Assembly (NCBI GenBank): GCA_031772625.1 | Contig: CM062810.1 | Span: forward strand, 455,085,731 to 455,149,730 | DNA: 64,000 nucleotides | Direction of reading: 5' to 3' | Source of the DNA: Pinus tabuliformis | Taxonomy: Eukaryota; Streptophyta; Pinopsida; Pinales; Pinaceae | Shown here: positions 1 through 9,900 of the stretch, in pieces | How the letters are laid out: each line of letters starts with the position of its first letter | Position numbering within the stretch: position 1 is the stretch's first letter | Notes under the pieces: generated by a model | The model's input: the letters and a program-made list of their open reading frames with translations, nothing else | Database searches by the model: none | Told to the model about the DNA's origin: nothing | Translations under genes and position numbers: made by a program

Positions 1-860
1 CATTTAAGGGCTGCATCTTTGGCTTTTTGGGGACATCGTTTGAATCAAATATGTCTTCTAATGGAGTGAGGCCAGCAGGTAGAAAATTGTCTTTAAAATC
101 AATCACTTCGGCCTCTGCTTCAGCTATTTCATCTAAATGCATTTGCTTCAGCTCTTGCATGTTTTTCTCATAAAAAATGGTTGGGTGTAGCATTTGATTT
201 GTTGCTTCAGCTATTATAGTTTGCTCATTTTGGCTCATTTGCTATTGTGGGTCGTCCATGGCATCTTCATCAATGTTTAAGCTTGAGAATTCTTGCTGTA
301 AGGTAAGAAAATTGTTGATTTGAGCATCATCCTCAAACACTTGCCAATCTTTGATATTGTTCGGGACAGTAGGCCTGTGCTTTATCTCAATAGTAAAGTG
401 GTGATTGGGCTCAAAGGGCAGCTTGCAAGTTCTAGCGAAAGTAGCTAGACTATGAGCATGCATGTTATGGCTTATAGAAATCTTAGCAAGCTTGGATTCG
501 GTGAAGGAATTGAGTATTTATGTGGCAGAAGACCTATAAGCTCTTAGCCTATTGTCATTAGTGACAAAGTTACCTTTCATCTATTGAATAATCAAATCGG
601 AGTCACCTAGAATGGACACTTTTGCAGCTCCTAGAGCTTTGAGCATTTTAAGGCCTAAAAGGAGAGCCTCATACTCTGCCATGTTGTTGGTGCATTTGAA
701 GTTTAGTCTATAAGCATGACCCTCTGCATGGTTGTTATGTGTATTGTGAATCCATATTCCTGCCCCTGCTCCTAGCTTATTAACAGAACCATCAAACTCT
801 AAATACGATGTGATTTCTTTCTTGTGGTTAGTATTAAGAGTTTCAGTTATTTTAGGATTG
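1..860 (-). pseudogene. RNase H-like domain and pre-RT linker of element 1
   Basis: The minus-strand translation shows an RNase H fold signature: FDGS near 800 (first Asp), MAEYEALLLG near 682-650 (Glu), and GDSDLIIQ near 600 (second Asp). The last usual Asp, in an H-AD context, appears as MHAHSLA near 463. In-frame stops after IIQ and 20 codons later break the frame. The stretch 1-240 is an acidic linker with PLEDIFDSND, of the kind that leads into an RT. RNase H degrades RNA in RNA/DNA hybrids during reverse transcription. Its position directly after protease, before any visible RT, is unusual for gypsy elements. Confidence 0.75.
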
Positions 861-1586
861 GGCGGACCTAGGTTTTATGCTTCATGTGGTTCTTCTTGTA
901 TGCTGGTTACACTAATTGTTTTAACAGTTTCACGGGTATGGACAACCGACTCTTGATTGATGCATGTTTCTTGTTCTAAAGGCAAAGGCTTCTCATTAGT
1001 GGGAGGGCAACTATCATCATTGAACAATATAAAGGAATCCATATCAGATTGGATTGAGTAAATGCGAAAGTTTTGGGGTTTTTCCTCACTACTTACCACA
1101 TACTTCATCAGTTTCTCTATACAGTCTCTTTGGTTGCCCAAAGACTGAAATAGTGGCATAGGAGAGGTCTAGTTGGAGAGATCCTTGGAGTTTTTCTCCC
1201 CAAGATCTTGATAAGAGCATGCCATACTTTGGTGGAATGTCAGCAACCACCACGTCCATTAGGATCGTTTTGTTGGGAAATTGGACTAAAGACACACAAA
1301 GGTCTTTGATTAAGCCTAAACACTTGACCTGATTACAATCAAATCAGAATAAGTCTTTGTAGGGTCTAGTGACATCAAGGTTTAGCTTCTCCATTACAGC
1401 TTTGGGCATTAGATTGTGTGAAGCACCTGAATCAAACATAGCATTGTGCAACACTTTATCATGAATGTGCAAACTGACATAAAAGGGTAGAACAACTCCA
1501 TGTCCTAATTTACCATTGACTTCAAGACCAAAAAGTAATTCAGGTTGATCATCTAAGACATTAACATCATCCCTGTTCTCTGGCAT
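861..1586 (-). pseudogene. Retropepsin-like aspartic protease region of element 1
   Basis: The frame from 1586 contains the protease active-site motif MFDSGASHNLMP near 1440-1405, with the catalytic Asp in a D-S-G triad. The next open stretch (1295-1089) has the second half of the fold: MDVVVADIPPKYGMLLSR followed by the LDLSYATI strand. The two halves are in the same frame, separated by a stop near 1340. A third open stretch (1159-875), one frame over, is an acidic spacer without a recognisable domain. Retropepsins cut the Gag-Pol polyprotein. The DSG triad is intact, but the stops make this copy non-functional. Confidence 0.8.
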
Positions 1587-1599
1587 TTACAGTGATCTT

Positions 1600-3431
1600 T
1601 TGATTTTTTTTCTGTACACATCATGTTTGGCAAGCTCAGAGAGAGGAATAGATATCTTTAATTTACCAATTTATGCTTCTAAATCAAAAGGTTTTTCTGA
1701 CTGTGCTTTAGTATTGTAACTGGCAGATTTTTCCTTTTCAATTGTATCTTTAGTGATCTTCTCTTGGTTATCAGTGATTTCTTGAGATTGTTCTATTTTG
1801 GGAAGGCTTTGTGGAGTGCTATTTACATTATCTTTTGAGGGAAGGGATACAAAAGGCTGGTTATTAGAGGGATGCATGTCAGGTACATCCTCTATGGTCA
1901 CTTCTTTTAATTTTGGGTCTCTTTTATCAGTAGGTTCTGTGATAGTGGCCTTGTCTTTTACTTTCTTAGGCTGCTTGGCATCCTTTGGCTTGATGGGATC
2001 AGACACATCAATGGTTCTTGTTCTCAATTTGTATTGTTTATGGACTTCGTAGACAACTAAATCATAGCCTTGTTTGAAGTCAAATGACTCTCTAGACTTA
2101 GTCTGAAATTGATTTATATCATGGTCATCTTGGTCTTCCTGGGTTAGAAATACTTGTTGTTCACTCTTCAAACCCATCAAGTTTATGTGAGTGTCCTCTA
2201 TCTGCTCACTAGATGTGGATGCTTCAACATAGTTTTCATGAAAAGGAGGTCTTATATCATGGTCAGGACTTGCCCTTCCAACGTTTGGGTTCTGTTTTTT
2301 TCTAAAGTTTGGATTTCTGATAAGATTGTTTTGCTGTCCTTCCCATGAGGCTTTTCTTTCAATAGTTCCCATTCTATTTTCAAAATTGTTCATACCTTTG
2401 ATGATTGTGTCCAATTTTTGCTCAAAGGCTGAAGGTTCATCTTTAAAAGTGGTTCTTCTCTCAACTCTTGCTCTATTTCACTTGGAAATCAGATTTTCCT
2501 CCACACTAATAGCTACATTCTGCATGTCTGCTAAGTTTTGAGGGGCTATTTCCCTTAACTAATAAGCCATGTCTGAATCAAATCCATCAGGGAATTTGTA
2601 TAAAGCAAGATCAGGTGGAGGTCTAAGGTTTTGTGGAATAGCGTTGTAAACATTGTTAAACCTGGCACAATAGTCTAAGACAACTTCTTGAGGGCCTCTT
2701 TTGATAGTGTCATACTCGGATAATATGTGCAGAGGGTCCTTCTTCCTATCCCATCTATTAAGAAATGTTTGGTAAAGGGCCTCTGGGTCAGCTCTGGAAT
2801 TTGCAGGAACAACTCTAAACCAGGGCCTTACATCTCCAGTTAAACTTTGGACAAAAATTTTCATTCTTACACTATCATCATCTATTTCATAACTCTCAAA
2901 ATAGTCCTACATGTTCTTGGTATTTTACAGGGTTGTGCCAGAACTAGTACCATCAAAATATGTGATTTTGGTTTGATAATCCTGGGGCATAGCCCCTAGA
3001 TTTGCAGGTAACTATAAAGGTGCATATATGTTAGCCATATTTACAGGGATAAGTGGAACAACTGGAAGAGTTGGGACAGCTGTAGTAATAGTGGTGGTAG
3101 TGGTAGTATGCGCAGTGAATGGAGGTGTGGAAAAGGTGCTTGGAGAGGTGGATGACGAACAAGGGGAAGTAGGGGTTGAACGAAACAAAACTTTAATAGG
3201 GGTTGGAAAACAACTTGGCTGAACTGTTTCAGGACTATAATCAGCAAACTCTTCTTGTTTTTGTTTGCTAAGGTTTCTAGAGATTAAATTGCGATTTTCA
3301 AAAACAGCTGGTGGATTTGGGTCTTGATTTGACCTAGTATTACGTGTTTTCTTCTTGGGAGCCAGCTTCCGAATTTGTTTTTTTTTTGGTATTTTATGAG
3401 AAACTTCTTTTTCTAGGAAGGAACTGATCAA
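1600..3431 (-). pseudogene. Gag polyprotein remnant of element 1
   Basis: Three open stretches share one frame (3431-3012, 2864-2559, 2414-1671) and are separated by isolated stops. The first is Lys/Arg-rich, then Ser/Thr/Pro-rich with a Thr run. The second is a typical retrotransposon gag (capsid) core with VRPWF, ALYQTFLNRW and LDYCARFNNVYNAIP. The third is a hydrophilic C-terminal tail rich in Lys and Glu, and I see no CCHC knuckle in it. Capsid would form the virus-like particle. The ATG at 3431 is the first in frame after the primer site, so it is the likely original start, but this is not certain. Confidence 0.75.
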
Positions 3432-3602
3432 TTTTTTTGGAACAACTATTTAAAGCTCAAAACTATAATGAAGATTGACTGAAGTAGCTTTTATTTAATC
3501 CCGTAAATGCAAATCAAGGACAGTTTCAAAGGCTTCCTAGATGACATTCAGGCTTCATCTATAGTTTTAAGGAATAGACAGCAATTGAAAAATTCGTTCT
3601 GG
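3432..3602 (-). other. Short untranslated leader of element 1
   Basis: This lies between the primer-binding site and the first gag ATG. I see no coding signal or repeat in it. Confidence 0.5.
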
Positions 3603-3620
3603 TCCCCAGTGGAGTCACCA
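3603..3620 (-). other. Primer-binding site, tRNA-Arg type
   Basis: The minus strand reads TGGTGACTCCACTGGGGA four bases inside the LTR edge. It differs at two positions from TGGCGACTCCGCTGGGGA, the complement of the 3' end of plant tRNA-Arg(ACG) recalled from general knowledge. It fixes the orientation of the element. Confidence 0.8.
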
Positions 3621-3624
3621 ATGA

Positions 3625-6545
3625 TGTTATCACTCAGGTTGTCCCTTGGCTCCTTAAGCGATACGGCCGAGGTAACCACTAACCAATCTTTGGGCTGCAG
3701 GTCCTAGCCTACCTGCAGTCAGAGAGGGCTCTCTCTTTAAAATTTAGCTTTGTTTTCGGTTGATTTTAGGCTAGTTATGGTGTACATGGGTTTTGTTTTG
3801 ATTTTGGTGGGAAGGATGATGTTTTCAAGCAGAGTTGGGATGCATAGAGTGAGAAGTTCAAAACATTGGGCATGGAGTCATGGATTAGGGCTTGTTGTTG
3901 CGTTTTCTTGGTCACAAGAGGAATACTGAGAAGGATATATACACATAGAAAATATCAAGCTGGAATAAAGATGGAATGAAGGTCATAGATGAAAGGAAAC
4001 TAAGAATCTTTCATTAACTAACAGAGAGGGAAGGTGAATGAAAGTTTGTCTAGGAGCAGTCAAGAATTCCTAAATAACAGTCATATGTGAAAGAAACAGG
4101 GTAAACATGATCATTTAAGTATGCATATTCATAACCATTTCTGAAGACAACATATAGAAATAACAAGAACTGAGCATAGAGTGTAGTCAAGCAAAGCCTA
4201 AGCTATTCTTCTTTCTTACTATTTATATGGTAACACAATCGTGGCGTAAACATATATAAACTGTAAACAGAGGTAAGAAAACACTTATTGAGCCATGTAG
4301 TAGCATAAGAATTCCATAGTCACTCTTTGGCCATTAAATAACACAACAGACAGTTCTTCATCCAAAGAATTCCAGCAGTCTTTGATTATAGAGCTCTCAA
4401 AGTATACAGTGCAAGTATAGAATGAGGATTATCAACCAACCCCCAACCACAAATATGTTCTGTGGGGAAGTATATATACAAAAAATGAGTTAGAAAATAT
4501 CTAGTTGATGAGTTAATAACTCATAACTTCTTTACCAACTCTTGAGGAATAGTAGATGAAAGAGCAAATGATGCAGTAGATATTTAGGGTAATAGCTATC
4601 CGTTCTGTCAGAGAATTTAGACTTTTGGGATCAACTGAGTCGGCTGAGGCAGTGCTTTTAATTTTTGTTTTTTGGGCCTGCTGCCCTGGTGCTTCGCTGA
4701 GACACTGCTTTGTTATCCTGCTTTCGGTATGCATACTTGGCCTTTTTATAAAATTGTTGTAGTCATATCTTGACTCCCTCTGCTTGCTGTTTTTTCTTTA
4801 TCTCTCTGTTTCCCGCGTTGCCTCTTGTGAATTTTTGGGTTTTGCAAGTAGCTGAGCAATAGGAGGCTCTCCTTTTTGAGTAATTTTTCTTAGCGATGCG
4901 CGAATCGAAAACTGCCTCTGTTTCTCGTTTCAGGCATTCTTTGACGTGATTCTCGCCCTTTGCACCTTTTTTGTGATGATGTCTGCATGACGTCATTGGC
5001 GAGTCCCGGGTACGATAGGGTGATGTGGCAGTGACATCAGCAGAGGACAGGCGATGGATGACATGGCAGTCCGGCAGGGTGACGCAGAGGTGACGTGAGC
5101 GGCAACGTGGCGCTGACGTCGGGGGCAGAGAGATAGAAGGTGGTTTGTGGTTTTATCGGACCGCCTCCTATACGGGGGCGGTATTTGTCAGAGCCCGCCC
5201 AATCAAATCAAAATGAGACACCTGTCTTTTGTACGACAGCAAAATCATCGTGCCATCGGACACTAACTGTCAGGCGGTGGGGCGGCTCCGAAATCGGTGA
5301 GAGCCATCGGATGGGGAGGGCCCGATCGTACGATAATGTACGAGGGCCCGCTATATTATATTGATTTATTTATGCAGCAGGGGTTCAAAAACTTTGGGTT
5401 TGCGGGTTATATGGGTTTGTAAGTGACTGCCGGTGGTTATTAATTTGACGAAATATCAAATTAATCCCAAATAAAATGTATGTGCGGAGGATATTGCTAT
5501 AAGGTTTATGTGTGAGAGGGGGGGGTATGGTTATTAATTTAACCAAATGCTAAATCAATCCCAGGTTTGAACGTGTAAAGGCTAATGCCAATCCCCAAAT
5601 GAACTTAGAATTTCCCCAAACTGATGTTATAGGGCTATAATGCCAGGGGATGGGAATATGTATTGCATTTGGGATTTTATATAATTTTTGTATAATAGGG
5701 GATAAGGAAATGATCTAGGGAGCTAGATAATAGAGTTAGAAGTTTAAATGAATTTTGATTAAAAAATCACTAACGATAGAAATTTTTAGGCTTTAAAGCG
5801 GAAATAGGACTTGTAGAAGAAATATAAGCATCCTTAAGCAAAGTAGACCTTTACTTAGGCAATATTTATGGAATATGATGAATTTTAAATATATTAAGCA
5901 GATCTTAACATCTTTTAGGGGAAGTTAGTGAATGATTTGAGGGAAAGGAAGAAGGGGAAGTTAGACATGCCTCGCTTGAGCTGCTCCAAGGGAAAATTGC
6001 CTCATACTTGTGATCTGAATGGATATAACACTTGAAAACATAAAATGGATCACAATTCCTCATTCTGCCACCACAAAACTACCTACCCAGCCTACTTACC
6101 TAACATTTTCACTTCTTTTTGTTTGGGTGCACTTGAACTAGCAACGCCAACTTTTCTTCTTTTCTTTTAACTATTTTCCTATCTAAATGTACCCTTATCT
6201 CTTCCAAGGGCCCAGATTAAGCAATCGGGCTCCTTCATTTCTCTACCTAGCCACTGATCTGCCAAGATTGAACTGTTTGGACAGATATTCATTCTCTAGT
6301 CTAGAACAAGCAATTTAAAACATGGCATGGTCCAGATTGAATTGTTGGGACATCCAACAAACTAGCAGTGGCATTTGAACTAGCCACTTTCTTGGTATTT
6401 CTTTGGGGTTCATTTTTATCATTTTTTCTGACCAATTTACTCTCTTTTCCCTTTGATAATTCTTTTAGGGCATACCCTCTTCACATTTTTTAACTTTCCA
6501 CTGTCTCTTTTGAAATATGGAACCTTGCAGCATGAAAAGATAACA
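3625..6545 (-). repeat. 5' LTR of element 1 (outer edge tentative)
   Basis: The inner edge is set by the primer site; on the plus strand the LTR opens with TGTTATCAC. The outer edge is placed at 6545 because the plus strand there reads AAAAGATAACA, the inverted match of the inner edge. The solo LTR E at 61580-63761 has the same TGTTATC...GATAACA ends and shares short words such as AGAGAGCCCTCTC and AAAGATTGGTT. The second LTR and target duplication lie outside the window, so the roughly 2.9-kb length is unproven. The segment 5121-6545 contains nothing else that I can identify. Confidence 0.5.
4942..5120. promoter_or_regulatory. Cluster of TGACG (bZIP-type) motifs in the LTR of element 1
   Basis: TGACGTG starts at 4942, the palindrome TGACGTCA is at 4988-4995, TGACG starts at 5080 and 5091, and TGACGTC at 5114. 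TGACATC/TGATGTGG variants lie between them. The 5080/5091 pair is spaced much like a plant as-1 element. This GC-rich patch would sit in U3, upstream of a minus-strand TATATATAC near 4465. An enhancer role is inferred from motif density only. Confidence 0.45.
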
Positions 6546-6661
6546 TATTTGGCATGTAAAAACAGTCAATCATGAAATATGAAACCTATTGCAATAGGAG
6601 GCTAACAGGCAAGACCCAAGATGACATGAAGAGACATGGTAAGACAATTTCTGTCTAGAGT

Positions 6662-7159
6662 GAATTTGTTTCTGCAATCAAAAAATAGTTCTATCCACTA
6701 GCCTACATGTAGCAAGCCATGATGAGCTGGCAAACTCTTCGACAACTAAAAGGGAAAATTGTACAAGGTTACACCCAAGAATTTAGGAAGAGAGAATTGA
6801 TTATAGGAGTCTCATTAGACTCGCCTGAGACTCTATTTAAGTACATTGGTGGTCTACCCAGCTACATGAGGCACACTATCCTCATGTTTAATCCCACTAG
6901 TAGAGATGAGGTATCTGTTCAAGCTACACATCTAGAAGCTAGAGGAAAGAATGGAAACCCAGAAGTTGGAGGATCATCCAAACTCATTACAAGCAAGAAT
7001 AAGGAGAAAAGAAAACATAAATGGAAAGCAAGGAAGGCCAAAAATGCACAGAAAAGCAAGTATTCATGCAATCACTGTAAGAAGGATGGGCATGATGATG
7101 AGCACTATTGGATCCTGCATCTGGATCTAAGACCTAAGAAGTTCGAGGGAAAGAATTAG
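6662..7159 (+). pseudogene. Gag remnant of element P with one zinc knuckle
   Basis: The open frame from 6719 gives 146 residues with SYTQEFRK-like text (YTQEFRKRELIIGVSL), YIGGLPSYMRHTILMFNP, then a Lys-rich stretch and a zinc knuckle. The knuckle reads CNHCKKDGHDDEHYW, where the fourth ligand, normally Cys, is Tyr. Upstream codons 6662-6718 continue the gag text (EFVSAIKK, FYPLAYM) but contain two stops, so the annotated ATG is internal rather than the true start. Gag packages element RNA; this copy cannot work. Confidence 0.7.
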
Positions 7160-7309
7160 AAGACTGTTGTAGCTATTCAGAAATATTTGGGGTTGGACTC
7201 AGGAGATGAAACAACCATTGCAGCCACAGGTATAAAAGATAAGAATTCTGAAGCATCTACTAGTAATTCTGCATAATCTACTATTGATGAAGAAAATGAC
7301 AGAAAAAGA

Positions 7310-7725
7310 CATGAGATTTTCCATATTCGAGTTATTTCCAAACATCAAAATATTGATACTTTGTTTGATAGTGGCTCACAAGTAAATTTAATTTCTGAAG
7401 CAATTGTAAAGAAGTTGGGATTACTTACTACACCTCACATGAAACCATACCCATTAGGATGGTTAAATGATAAAGCACAACTACAAGTGACTCAACACAA
7501 TGCAAACTCATGTTTTCTTTCGGGTCAACATTTGTAGATGAGGTTGAGTTAGACATAATTCCTTTGGATATATGTAGAATTGTTTTAGGAAGTCCTTACT
7601 TGTATGATAGAAAAGCTGTTTTCTATAGAGCTGAGAACATGTATCTACTCATTAAAGATAGAATCAGATGCTTTATAAGAGCTCATAAGCTCAAGAATAA
7701 TTATACTCTCATAAACTTAGGGTAA
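7310..7725 (+). pseudogene. Retropepsin-like protease remnant of element P
   Basis: Codons 7316-7500 encode a protease N-half with the active site LFDSGSQVNLIS. The open stretch 7510-7725 encodes the C-half with the hydrophobic ILE/IVLGSPYLYDR motif typical of gypsy proteases. A frame change between the halves, near 7505, inactivates it. Confidence 0.65.
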
Positions 7726-7739
7726 ATGAAACAAATGAT

Positions 7740-8835
7740 AAATTCAAGTAAACATTTTTTATTGATGGTTGTAAAGGAAAAGAAACCTGATAAAACCAAT
7801 GTATTCGAGGCCTGTGATGCTAAACAACAAGCTGATTTAGAAAAGGTTGTTTCATAGTATGATATCTTGTTTCAAGAACCTAAAGGTTTGCCACCCAAAA
7901 AGGAAATAGTGCATGAAATTAATTTGTAGCAAGATGCTCCATTGCCTAACATTGGGATGTAAAAGTTGTCCACTTTAGAGAATGCAGAAATCAAGAAGCA
8001 GGTGCAAAAGCTGCTGGAGAAAGGGTTCAATAGACCTAGCACATCACCATGTGGATCTCCAATCATTTTGGTGAGAAAGAAAGATGGCTCATGGAGAATG
8101 TGCATTGATTACCGAGCACTGAATAAGATAACAACAAAAAATCATTATCCCCTTTGGATCAATTGAAAGAAGTTGTTTATTTTTCCAAGTTAGACTTGCA
8201 TAGCAGATATCATCAGGTCAGAGTTGCAGAACAAGATGCATGGAAGACTACTTTCAAAACAAGGTAGGGATTGTATGAGTGGATGGTTATGCCTTTTGGC
8301 TTAACTATTGCTCCTGCTACTCTCATGAGAATAATGAATGATGTACTTAGAACTTTTCTTGATTATTTTGTTATTTTATATCTTGATGACATTCTGATAT
8401 TTAGCAAAACATGGGAAAACCCTTTAAAGCATGTTAAGAAGACACTAGATGTTTTGAGAAGAGAAAAAATTAATGTTAAACTCACAAAATGTGAATTTGG
8501 CAAACATCTTTGAATTATTTGGGACATATAGTAGCGGGTGGTGAATTGAAGATAGATCCCTCTAAGGTGGAAGTCATTGTAAACTGGCCTAAACCCAAAT
8601 CTACAATAGAAGTTAGGAGCTTCTTAGGAGCAACACAATATTGGAGAAAGTTCATTTCTAACTTTTCCTTAATTGCAACTCCCTTACATGCTTTAACAAG
8701 ATTGAACAAGGTGTTTCAGTGGGGAGGCAAATAGTAGAAAGCCTTCGACACCTTGAAAGAATAGATTAGTACAGCACCAGCACTAGCACTACCTGATCTT
8801 CAAAGACCATTTGAGATCCAAATGGATGCTAGTGA
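7740..8835 (+). pseudogene. Reverse transcriptase remnant of element P
   Basis: RT motifs appear in order: KGLPPKKEIVHEI near 7880, [26 protein letters not shown] near 8045-8125, MPFGLTIAPATLMRIMN near 8290, and the catalytic YLDD box (LYLDDILIFSK) near 8380. The thumb follows (YLGHIVAGGELKIDPSKVE) near 8515. The YLDD box is intact, but stops and frame changes at about 8165, 8270 and 8512 break the protein. The frame runs on into the RNase H start (MDASDY), where element A is inserted. Confidence 0.8.
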
Positions 8836-8840
8836 CTATG

Positions 8841-9885
8841 TGTTGTTGGGAAAAGTATCTATTCAGAATGCCCCTATCCCACTCTAAGGTGTGACAGTGC
8901 CTTAGCAACAAACAAGGAAAACTACTTTCATATTCTTCTTTATGAAATGTAAATGAAGAGGAAGGATGTAACTAACCTGTGTCTTTCACTAGTTTGTTGA
9001 TCCAATCGCTCTCCTCTTTGTTTGCTTCCCGGTGCCTGCTCCCTTACTGGCCCAGTTTCACCAAGTTCCTGCAAGATCACAGAAGAGGAAAACTACACAA
9101 GGACATAGATTTACATTCATAAAAAGCTTAGGATCATATTTAAGCTAAACATGCAAGTATAACAAAGCATCATTGATACAAAAACATGTAGGAGAAACTA
9201 AAATAGTTTTATTGATATAATAAGAAAGTCCAAGAGGAGATACAACCAAGTGAGTCCCGATCCAGCATCTACCTCCCAGCAAAGGAATCCCTTCCTCACC
9301 TCCAACAAAGCATAAATCACCCAATGCACTAATCTCAATCTCAAAACCAATAGCAATTCTCTGTAAAGTACAAAATTCCAGCCTCCTGGATCTCTGGGAT
9401 GAGGGATCCATATATAGATGTAAGCAGAGAGGATGAGTCAACTTATGTTTTGACTTGTGGCTTCTCTCTGTCAGTTCTTGCTTCCACTTGGAGGCTGAGA
9501 GCCTCTTACTCATCACTGGTCGAATTCAGTGAGGCAAGTGTCATTGGAGAAGATTCTGGAAGCTTCCATTGTCTTTCCACCTCGTTGAATGACTTTGCCA
9601 TTTGTCATTTCCCGCTCAACGCACCCTGGCAGTGCATTCAAGTGTGTTGCAATGCACCTAGCCAGTGTATTTGGGTGCTTTGCAACGTAGGCACCTAGTG
9701 GAGCATCTGAATTGATCCTGATTTGACTAGTTTTGAGCAGTTTCTGGTGGAGAACTTCTGGGAGAAGCTGTCATTTGTTGACCTTGTTTCTTTAGGAGCT
9801 GGAACAACATATTTAGGGACTTAGGATCCCTTGGTTTATGGACATTTCATGCTTATAGTTGTAAGGCACAAAAATGTCTATAACA
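8841..9885 (-). repeat. 3' LTR of element A
   Basis: It matches 15863-16907 over its full 1045 bp. It abuts the target duplication on the left and the polypurine tract on the right. A minus-strand TATATAT lies near 9411-9417. The roughly 120-codon open stretch inside (9516-9145) recurs in the other LTR and is not a gene. Confidence 0.93.
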
Positions 9886-9900
9886 GTTGCCCCCTAAAGT
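9886..9900 (-). other. Polypurine tract of element A
   Basis: The minus strand reads ACTTTAGGGGGCAAC immediately before the 3' LTR. The same tract occurs in D (57005-57019) and, slightly changed, in B (32312-32325). It would prime plus-strand DNA synthesis. Confidence 0.85.

Larger units (their letters stand above)
1..6545 (-). mobile_element. Element 1: partial Ty3/gypsy retrotransposon (5' LTR to RNase H)
   Basis: Read on the minus strand, the order is LTR (6545 to 3625), primer-binding site (3620-3603), gag, protease and an RNase H domain. The element then leaves the window, so RT, integrase and the 3' LTR are not seen. Gag and protease stay in one frame broken by several isolated stops, with one frame change near 1150. 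It is therefore a recognisable but inactive copy. The tRNA-Arg-like primer site and the extra RNase H domain suggest the Tat lineage (inference). Confidence 0.8.

Noticed and set aside
1798-2541. Plus-strand frames opposite gag of element 1
   Set aside because: Antisense shadows of a recognisable gag frame; no domain and no promoter.
6546-6661. Search for the 5' LTR of element P
   Set aside because: No match to the candidate 3' LTR sequence (18933-20140) was found upstream of gag, so none is annotated.
9145-9516. A roughly 120-codon minus-strand open frame, repeated at 16221-16538
   Set aside because: It lies wholly inside both LTRs of A, so the duplication comes from the LTRs. It spans the TATA region and has no known domain.
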